DNA of 64,000 nucleotides from Chryseobacterium indoltheticum (lineage in GTDB: Bacteria > Bacteroidota > Bacteroidia > Flavobacteriales > Weeksellaceae). Made by a program: the position numbers and the translations under genes. Positions 1-5,848 of the stretch are shown here, one piece after another (position 1 is the stretch's first letter; each line of letters begins with the position of its first letter). Location: contig NZ_CP033929.1 of assembly GCF_003815915.1 (NCBI RefSeq), forward strand, positions 2,232,001 through 2,296,000. Reading direction: 5' to 3'. The notes below the pieces were generated by a model that saw only the letters and a list, made by a program, of their open reading frames with translations, was not told where the DNA came from and did not search any database.

Positions 1-2
1 CG

Positions 3-281
3 TGGATAAAAATGGCTCCTTTAGAAAAACCAACGCTATTCATCAATGATAACGGAAGTTCTGTACAAACAAGCTGGAGCACAAAAAATATAGGTAATGT
101 TTTTCACTGGGTACTTTTTACGCAATATAACGGAGTTTGGGAATCAGAAATACTTACTTTAGATAACCTTTCAAAAGAAATTCCTAAGTTTAAAGATGGT
201 AAAAGTTTAAATGCAATTGCAATAAAAGCGATTGATCGTTTAGGAAATGAAAGCGATTATATGGCGAAGAAAGTGAAGTAA
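3..281 (+). CDS. C-terminal fragment of a probable family-10-like glycosylhydrolase (5' truncated)
   Basis: The reading frame is open from the first bases of the window and ends in TAA at 279-281, so this is the 3' end of a longer gene. The visible 92 residues resemble a fibronectin/Ig-like C-terminal module: a conserved tail reading AIDRLGNES is typical of the last domain of the Bacteroidota GHL10 (YngK-like, DUF187) secreted glycosylhydrolases. The catalytic part lies outside the window, so the family is inferred from this tail alone. The ATG at 12 is probably internal. It converges on the minus-strand gene at 345 with a shared hairpin between them. Confidence 0.5.
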   Translation, partial: WIKMAPLEKPTLFINDNGSSVQTSWSTKNIGNVFHWVLFTQYNGVWESEILTLDNLSKEIPKFKDGKSLNAIAIKAIDRLGNESDYMAKKVK

Positions 282-307
282 TATTCTTTTGTACTTAAAA
301 ATAAAAT

Positions 308-340
308 AGAGGCTAACAAAATCGTTAGCCTCTGTTCTTT
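308..340. terminator. bidirectional intrinsic terminator
   Basis: A perfect 10-bp stem (308-317 with 324-333, AGAGGCTAAC / GTTAGCCTCT) with a six-base loop sits between convergent genes ending at 281 (+) and 345 (-). T-rich sequence follows on both strands. Confidence 0.85.
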
Positions 341-344
341 TAGA

Positions 345-905
345 TTAAAATACCTGCACATAAGTGAATTTCTGTGAGCCTGAGGTGATAGTAAACCATT
401 CTCCTTCTACAAGATATCTATTTTGATAGGTTTCTGAAGGACCATTACATGAATTATAGGCAGGATCTCCCAATTCGAGTTCGGCTCCGTAGACGAAGTT
501 TGCATCTCTGGTAACCATTAAACAGTCCGTCCAGTCTGTGTCGGTTGTAAAAATACTGGTATCATAAAATACAGGATGACCGGCAACTCTCCATATTGAA
601 GGGTTCGTTGCAGAGCTTTGTACGAGCCATTGGTTAATTAATGGATTAGAAGAGGGCCCCTGATTGTATCTTGGATATTTAGCAACAAAAGGAGAGCCTC
701 CACTTGCAGGCGGAAAAGTGATGTTAAAACTACTGTAATCATTGCTTGAAATTCTGGGATAACAGCTTCCGTTAAGGCCATTTGCCTCTATTCTTGCTTC
801 CAGAAAATATGGCGAATAATTATAAATCATTAATATTGACTGCTGCGCATTGGCAGATATTCCAAATAACAGCAATGCGAATAATGTTAAGATGTTTTTT
901 TTCAT
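345..905 (-). CDS. secreted protein of unknown function, NNYS/EWFT family copy A
   Basis: 186 residues with a clear Sec signal peptide (cleavage near residue 20, ANA-QQ). I do not recognise the family. It is a paralogue of the proteins at 2295-2858 and 2868-3395: all share an N-terminal hydrophobic strand of the form (I/L)xNYS, a conserved Cys near residue 45-48 (here C48) and another near 142-155 (here C153), a central T(D/N)W motif, and a C-terminal block EWFT-x-x-SGG-like followed by a TY aromatic strand. The paired cysteines suggest a disulfide in a small beta-rich exported protein. No T9SS tail is visible. It lies 37 bp downstream of the lipoprotein gene at 943-1323 and is probably co-transcribed with it. 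Function unknown. Confidence 0.8.
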   Translation of the reverse strand: MKKNILTLFALLLFGISANAQQSILMIYNYSPYFLEARIEANGLNGSCYPRISSNDYSSFNITFPPASGGSPFVAKYPRYNQGPSSNPLINQWLVQSSATNPSIWRVAGHPVFYDTSIFTTDTDWTDCLMVTRDANFVYGAELELGDPAYNSCNGPSETYQNRYLVEGEWFTITSGSQKFTYVQVF

Positions 906-942
906 AATCTATTTATTATTAGTTTTTTAAAGGATAAAAAAG

Positions 943-1323
943 TTAGTTCTCAGACTGCACTTTGTTTTTGATCTCGCTGTTTTTACTGTTGTTGATCTGG
1001 ATCGCCCATACAATAATTGCGCTCATGTCGCCTTTTGTTTTTCGCTCTATTTCCTGATCTGTAGCGCCTGTAGACTTTATTAATTCTAACGATGCTGGAA
1101 TAAGTGTTTTCTTTCGTCGGTCACTTAGTTCAGTACTTCCGCTTCTCCTTTCCTCGTCAGTGAGTTTGTTTTCAGGATTATTTAAATTTTTAAATGCTTT
1201 TGCGAAAGCTTCCATTTCTGGTGATTTAAGAGTTTCCGGATTCGTTACTACAGCATTTTCAGAAGAGCATGAACCAAAGATTGTCAGTGCTACCAATAGC
1301 AGACATGAGATTGAGTTTTTCAT
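943..1323 (-). CDS. small lipoprotein of unknown function, SGSTELSDRRKK family copy A
   Basis: 126 residues with a lipoprotein signal peptide ending FGSC (lipid-modified Cys19). The mature part is short, charged and probably helical. It carries the run EERRSGSTELSDRRKK and the tail VWAIQIN, both also present in the paralogue at 1918-2289; by eye about two thirds of aligned mature residues are identical. The residues after the Cys (SSEN) lack the acidic export signal of many flavobacterial surface lipoproteins, so a periplasm-facing location is possible (inference). It precedes the secreted protein gene at 345-905 in the same order as on the other arm. Function unknown. Confidence 0.8.
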   Translation of the reverse strand: MKNSISCLLLVALTIFGSCSSENAVVTNPETLKSPEMEAFAKAFKNLNNPENKLTDEERRSGSTELSDRRKKTLIPASLELIKSTGATDQEIERKTKGDMSAIIVWAIQINNSKNSEIKNKVQSEN

Positions 1324-1917
1324 TTTCGTATGAGTTATTTAATTTTTAGCCAAACTAGTCATAGAAAACCTGATGCGCAAACAGTTGCTGTAATGATTTA
1401 TGAATTAGTACTTTATAAAATAGGTCTCGATTACCGTCTTTACGGTATTTTTCTAAATGTTTTACCTGAAAATATTTTATGCATTGCATTCAATATGAAT
1501 GATTATGATTAACGATTTCACTCTATTATGATAATTTTAGTTATTAAGTCAAATTTGTGTTTTTGTTGTGTTTAAAAATAATTGATTATTAATAAGTTAT
1601 ATGTTTTTATTTGGTGTAGATTTATAAATAATTCCCATTAAATTTAAATATTAATTTTAGATAATATAATGCCTTTGTTTTTATTTTTAACTTGCTAAAG
1701 TTTTTAAATCATTAATTTTTGAAATAAAATTAGCCTTGCCAGCTATATAATCGCAAAATAGGCTGGATAATTAAAATTATGTCATTGAATTGTGAATATT
1801 TAAATTTTAAAGTATTTATTCATTTTTGAGGGATATAATTTTCAGTTTGTACAAATTAAATCGATAATCAAATTATAATATAACGACAGATTTTTAACAA
1901 CAAAAAACTTATTTACT
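1324..1917. other. 594-bp AT-rich divergent intergenic region
   Basis: This region separates the two divergent cassettes and should hold both promoters. It is extremely AT-rich, with many A/T runs and no convincing ORF; a 60-codon plus-strand frame at 1330-1512 has no recognisable product. I found no exact TAnnTTTG box in a good position. A weak inverted pair (AGCC near 1732, GGCT near 1763) is the only local structure I noted. Confidence 0.6.
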
Positions 1918-2289
1918 ATGAGAAAAATTCTTTTTACACTTAGCTTTTCAACTTTGCTGCTAAGTTCGTGTTCGAACGAAAGCGTGGCGGTGAACACAGT
2001 AGAATCTATGAAAACTCCCGAAATGGAAAAGTTTGATAAAGCAATGAGAAGTTTAGGTGATCCTGCCAATAAACCAACCGAAGAAGAGAGAAGGAGCGGA
2101 AGTACAGAACTAAGTGACAGAAGAAAAAAGGTTCTTCTTCCCTCTGCAATGGATCTTATTAAGTCAACAGGCGTTACAGACAACCAGATTCAGCAAAAAA
2201 CAAATGGAGACGTTTCTGCAATTTTGGTATGGGCAATTCAGATCAACCAGGAAAAAGTGGCACAGATAAGAAATAACGCAAAACTATAA
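1918..2289 (+). CDS. small lipoprotein of unknown function, SGSTELSDRRKK family copy B
   Basis: 123 residues, lipoprotein signal peptide ending LSSC (Cys18). It is the paralogue of the divergent gene at 943-1323: the block EERRSGSTELSDRRKK is identical, and SPEME/TPEME, LIKSTG, KT-x-GD-x-SAI and VWAIQIN align without gaps. It is the first gene of a tight three-gene unit, five bases upstream of the secreted protein gene at 2295. The start is the first ATG, preceded by an A-rich stretch as usual in Bacteroidota. No enzymatic motif is visible. Possible roles as an accessory or immunity-like partner of the secreted proteins are speculation based only on the repeated gene order. Confidence 0.82.
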   Translation: MRKILFTLSFSTLLLSSCSNESVAVNTVESMKTPEMEKFDKAMRSLGDPANKPTEEERRSGSTELSDRRKKVLLPSAMDLIKSTGVTDNQIQQKTNGDVSAILVWAIQINQEKVAQIRNNAKL

Positions 2290-2294
2290 TTATT

Positions 2295-2858
2295 ATGAAA
2301 AAGCAATTTTTAATGATATGTTGTGCGTTAGGTGGAATGATCTCAGCACAGCAAAGTACGCTTATTATCAATAATTATTCATCATATGATTATCATGGTC
2401 AATTGATGGCAACACCGCTGGGAACATGTTATCCGATGGTAAGCATAGGATATCCTGCAGTTCCCGAGCAGCTTATTGTACCGGCATTATCCGACTACAA
2501 ACTTCCGTTTTATGCAGATGGAGCATCTAACGGTATTACTACTTTTCTGGTGCAGACTTCCGGAGCTAATCCTGCAGTTCCAAGAGTCCCTGGGCATGTA
2601 ACTTTATCACCTACAGGAGTCATTTCAACTAACACCAACTGGAGACATACCAAATTCCAGATGTATTTTGCAGGCACCAATACACCGGTATCATCAGGCG
2701 GAACAAGTGTACCTGAAACATATTTTAATGCAAATCTTGGAGATGGAACCAATAGTTGTTTCTCTGGCCCATCTTATATTTCTACTTTATATGGAGATGC
2801 TGAGTGGTTTACAATCTCATCAGGCGGTACGCAATATACTTATATACAAATTTTTTAA
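2295..2858 (+). CDS. secreted protein of unknown function, NNYS/EWFT family copy B
   Basis: 187 residues with signal peptide (cleavage near residue 18, ISA-QQ). It shares with its two paralogues the start STLIINNYS, Cys45 in the sequence CYP, a TNW motif near residue 115, Cys155, and the C-terminal block EWFTISSGG followed by TYIQIF. Glycine, proline and polar residues dominate, as in small beta-sandwich exported proteins. The gene begins five bases after the lipoprotein stop and ends nine bases before the third member, so the three are almost certainly one operon. No family recognised. Confidence 0.82.
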   Translation: MKKQFLMICCALGGMISAQQSTLIINNYSSYDYHGQLMATPLGTCYPMVSIGYPAVPEQLIVPALSDYKLPFYADGASNGITTFLVQTSGANPAVPRVPGHVTLSPTGVISTNTNWRHTKFQMYFAGTNTPVSSGGTSVPETYFNANLGDGTNSCFSGPSYISTLYGDAEWFTISSGGTQYTYIQIF

Positions 2859-2867
2859 AACCATGTT

Positions 2868-3395
2868 ATGAAAAAAATACTTTTGCTCTTAAGCTTATCT
2901 TTAAGCACGATTGCATTTTCACAGATAAGTACATTGGTCATCAATAACTATTCGGCTTTTACGGTAACGGGTAGACTTCGTGCTGCAGATATTACGAATT
3001 GTGTTCCCGAGCTTTATATGGGGAATACATTGGGTAGTGGTAATTTTACCATTCCGGCAGGCACAACGACAGATTATCCAAAGTATTATACCGCAAACGT
3101 GGCACCAATACCTGTAAATGATTTTCTTGTAAGAATGTCAAATACCACACCGGCGTCTGTTATCCCGTATAATCATCCGAATATCTTTACCATTTCTCCT
3201 ACAACAGATTGGTCTTTCTTTTCATTCGATGTAAGAGATCCTGCAAGTATCAATACGGTTTATGATCATTATGATATAGGTGTTGCGCCATGTGCGGGTA
3301 ATTATCCTTCGAATGGGGTCGGGACAGTATCTGAAACCGAGTGGTTTACGATGACATCCGGCGGAACAATCTTTACTTATATAAATATTTATTAA
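2868..3395 (+). CDS. secreted protein of unknown function, NNYS/EWFT family copy C
   Basis: 175 residues, signal peptide ending near residue 18 (AFS-QI). The third member of the family: STLVINNYS near the mature N-terminus, Cys45 and Cys142 at the conserved positions, TTDW near residue 112, and a C-terminal EWFTMTSGG block followed by TYINIY. It is more divergent in the middle than copies A and B. It is the last gene of the right-hand unit and ends before a strong hairpin shared with metG. The extra copy makes the two arms asymmetric: one lipoprotein plus one secreted gene on the left, one plus two on the right. Confidence 0.82.
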   Translation: MKKILLLLSLSLSTIAFSQISTLVINNYSAFTVTGRLRAADITNCVPELYMGNTLGSGNFTIPAGTTTDYPKYYTANVAPIPVNDFLVRMSNTTPASVIPYNHPNIFTISPTTDWSFFSFDVRDPASINTVYDHYDIGVAPCAGNYPSNGVGTVSETEWFTMTSGGTIFTYINIY

Positions 3396-3428
3396 TTTTT
3401 ATACCTTAAAGTTTTAAATTCGAATAAA

Positions 3429-3470
3429 AAAATAGCTCCTTGAATTTACAAGGAGCTATTTTAAATTATT
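3429..3470. terminator. bidirectional intrinsic terminator
   Basis: A perfect stem around AATAGCTCCTTG / CAAGGAGCTATT with loop AATTTA, flanked by A-rich and T-rich sequence, lies between the convergent ends of the gene at 2868-3395 and metG. Confidence 0.9.
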
Positions 3471-3481
3471 TTAAAGATGGA

Positions 3482-5518
3482 TTATCCGATCTCGATACCG
3501 TTCTCAACATTGCTGTCGTCCGGCGTGACAAAAGATAATTTCCCGTCTGGTTTTGTTGTTAATAGCAACATTCCCTGAGATTCGATTCCTCTGATTTTTC
3601 TTGGAGCAAGATTTAATAAAATCATTACCTGCTTTCCAATCACTTCTTCAGCGGTAAAGCTTTCTGCAATCCCTGAAACTACAATTCTTACATCAACTCC
3701 TGTATCAACAGTTAGTTTTAATAATTTATCTGCTTTTTCTACTTTTTCAGCTTCAATAATCGTTGCTGTTCTCAAGTCGATTTTTGTAAAATCATCAAAC
3801 TGTATTTCCTCTTTCATTGGGTTGGCGTTAGGATTTGTTTTTTTATTGCTTTGTTTTGTATTTTCTAATTTCTGAATCTGAGCTTCAATAACGTCGTCTT
3901 CAATTTTTGAGAAAAGAAGAGATGATTCGTTGATTTTGTGACCGGTTTCAATTAAAACGGTTTTTGTTTCAACAGTATTCCAATCTGATTTTTGAACATT
4001 AAACATTTTCAATAATTTCTCAGAACTGAAAGGCATAAACGGTTCACACAGCTGTGCTAAAGCAACAGCAATCTGAGCTCCGACAAATAATGAATGTGCC
4101 GCCTTTTCAGGATTATCTTTAATGGTTTTCCAAGGCTCTTCTGCCTGAAGATATTGGTTTCCGAAACGTGCTAAATTCATTAAAGCTGTTAAAGAATTTC
4201 TGAATTCGTAATTTTCTAAGAATCCTGAAATTTCTTTCGCTGATTTATTGATTTCCGCTAATTCCGGAGCATTCACATCACCTTGAGGAACGATTCCATC
4301 ATAATATTTATGAATTAAAACCGCAACTCTGTTGATGAAGTTTCCGAAAATCCCTACTAATTCAGAATTATTTTTAGTCTGGAAATCTTTCCACGTAAAG
4401 TTATTATCTTTTGTTTCAGGAGCTGAAGAAAGCAATGCATAACGCAAAACATCCTGCTGTCCCGGGAATTCTTCCACATATTCGTGTGCCCAAACTGCCC
4501 AGTTTCTGGAAGTCGAAATTTTATCGTTTTCAAGATTCAAAAATTCAAAAGCAGGAACATTTTTTGGCATTTTGTAATCTCCGTGAGCCTTCATCATCGC
4601 AGGGAAAATAATACAGTGGAATACAATATTATCTTTTCCGATAAAATGAACTAGATCAGATTCTTCACTTTGCCAGTAATCTTTCCAGTCTTTCCCGTTT
4701 TTCGCTGCCCATTCTTTGGTGAAAGAAATATAACCAATAGGTGCATCAAACCAAACATACAGTACTTTTCCGTCTGCTCCGGGAAGTGGAACAGGAACAC
4801 CCCAGTTCAGATCTCTGGTCATCGCACGAGGTTTTAAACCATCATTTAACCAAGATTTTACCTGCCCGTAAACATTAGGTTTCCAGTCGTCTTTGTGACC
4901 TTCGATAATCCACTCGTTTAAGAAATCTTCGTATTCATTTAATGGTAAATACCAGTTTTTTGTTTCTTTTAAAATAGGAACATTTCCACTCAACATCGAT
5001 TTTGGATTAATCAATTCTGATGGCGAAAGGGTAGAGCCGCATTTCTCACATTGATCTCCGTACGCATTTTCATTTCCACAATTCGGACAAGTTCCAACGA
5101 TATATCGGTCAGCCAAAAATTCATTAGCTTGCTCATCGAAGTATTGCTCAGACATTTCTTCCGAAAATTTCCCTTTTTCATAAAGAACTTTAAAGAAATC
5201 CTGACTTGTTTCACGATGATTAGCTGATGTTGTTCTAGAATATTCATCAAAAGAAATTCCCAAATCTAAAAAAGATTTTTTGATGATTTCGTGGTATTTG
5301 TCGACAATATCCTGTGGTGTAACCCCTTCTTTTTTAGCTCTTATGGTAATAGGAATTCCGTGCTCATCTGATCCACAGATAAAAGCAACATCTTTTCCTG
5401 ATCTTCTTTGAAATCTCGCATAAACATCTGCAGGAATATAAACTCCCGCCAAATGCCCAATATGAACCGGTCCGTTTGCATATGGCAAAGCCGCCGTAAT
5501 CATCTTTCTGTTTGACAT
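3482..5518 (-). CDS. metG: methionine--tRNA ligase
   Basis: 678 residues, a full-length class I MetRS that charges tRNA-Met in the cytosol. The HIGH motif is residues 19-22 (HIGH). The KMSKS loop is present as KISTS near residue 333, a variant common in Bacteroidota. A zinc knuckle is formed by C144, C147, C157 and C160. A C-terminal EMAP/Trbp111-like tRNA-binding domain (roughly residues 570-678) contains the ending DLRTATI...PRKIRGIESQGM. It is monocistronic between the terminator at 3429 and the divergent susC leader. A minus-strand -7 box lies just upstream of the start. The assignment is secure. Confidence 0.98.
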   Translation of the reverse strand: MSNRKMITAALPYANGPVHIGHLAGVYIPADVYARFQRRSGKDVAFICGSDEHGIPITIRAKKEGVTPQDIVDKYHEIIKKSFLDLGISFDEYSRTTSANHRETSQDFFKVLYEKGKFSEEMSEQYFDEQANEFLADRYIVGTCPNCGNENAYGDQCEKCGSTLSPSELINPKSMLSGNVPILKETKNWYLPLNEYEDFLNEWIIEGHKDDWKPNVYGQVKSWLNDGLKPRAMTRDLNWGVPVPLPGADGKVLYVWFDAPIGYISFTKEWAAKNGKDWKDYWQSEESDLVHFIGKDNIVFHCIIFPAMMKAHGDYKMPKNVPAFEFLNLENDKISTSRNWAVWAHEYVEEFPGQQDVLRYALLSSAPETKDNNFTWKDFQTKNNSELVGIFGNFINRVAVLIHKYYDGIVPQGDVNAPELAEINKSAKEISGFLENYEFRNSLTALMNLARFGNQYLQAEEPWKTIKDNPEKAAHSLFVGAQIAVALAQLCEPFMPFSSEKLLKMFNVQKSDWNTVETKTVLIETGHKINESSLLFSKIEDDVIEAQIQKLENTKQSNKKTNPNANPMKEEIQFDDFTKIDLRTATIIEAEKVEKADKLLKLTVDTGVDVRIVVSGIAESFTAEEVIGKQVMILLNLAPRKIRGIESQGMLLLTTKPDGKLSFVTPDDSNVENGIEIG

Positions 5519-5540
5519 TTATAGTATAGTTTTAAGTCTG

Positions 5541-5548
5541 CAAAGATA
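5541..5548 (-). promoter_or_regulatory. probable metG promoter -7 element
   Basis: CAAAGATA on the plus strand reads TATCTTTG on the minus strand, matching the Bacteroidota -7 consensus TAnnTTTG, 22 bases before the metG ATG. A clear -33 TTG at the right distance is not visible. Confidence 0.55.
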
Positions 5549-5625
5549 AAGATAATTTGGCAATGCCTATTTATAAAACTTCTACAAAAAAGAAAGGCTA
5601 TTTTATCAAAATGAATCAATAGTAG

Positions 5626-5641
5626 TTAAACGCTTGTTTAA
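5626..5641. promoter_or_regulatory. candidate operator of the alpha-glucan locus (palindrome)
   Basis: TTAAAC-GCTT-GTTTAA is a perfect inverted repeat, about 210 bp upstream of susC. Its centre (AAACGCTTGTTT) resembles the operator shape of LacI-family regulators, which control maltose loci in some flavobacteria. No regulator gene is in the window, so the role is inference. Confidence 0.35.
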
Positions 5642-5794
5642 TTATTTTTCTCTGTTAAGCAGATATTATGTAGTGAATAATTTTATATAATATATTTATT
5701 ATCAACAATTTAACATTAATAATTCGTTAAATTTACAAAATATTAACTAAACTTAATATAAAATTAAGATAATTATAATTTTTTTTTAAATTGC

Positions 5795-5817
5795 AAGACT
5801 GCTAAGGCAGTTTTTTT
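5795..5817 (+). terminator. terminator-like hairpin in the susC leader (possible attenuator)
   Basis: AAGACTGC / GCAGTTTT (one G-T pair) with loop TAAG, running into a stretch of seven T residues, ends about 30 bases before the susC start codon. There is no plus-strand gene upstream for it to terminate, so it may end a short leader RNA or act as an attenuator. A similar hairpin follows susE at 11322. Confidence 0.55.
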
Positions 5818-5848
5818 AGATAAAAGAAACTATATAAAAATATAATTT

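Larger units (their letters stand above)
5519..5848. other. metG-susC intergenic region (330 bp)
   Basis: This AT-rich divergent region holds the metG promoter at its left end, a perfect 16-bp palindromic site at 5626-5641, a long A/T tract (5680-5790) that probably contains the susC promoter, and a terminator-like hairpin at 5795-5817 immediately before the susC start. No ORF is credible. Confidence 0.6.

Noticed and set aside
1330..1512. 60-codon ORF in the divergent region
   Set aside because: No recognisable product, starts against the lipoprotein promoter region and has AT-driven codon use; more likely chance.
1842..2183. Minus-strand ORF opposite the lipoprotein gene
   Set aside because: It is antisense to a well-supported gene with a conserved paralogue and shows no protein family.
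345..3395. Possible aegerolysin or pore-forming-toxin fold for the secreted family
   Set aside because: The N-terminal INNYS strand resembles the start of some pore-forming proteins, but no second motif supports this.
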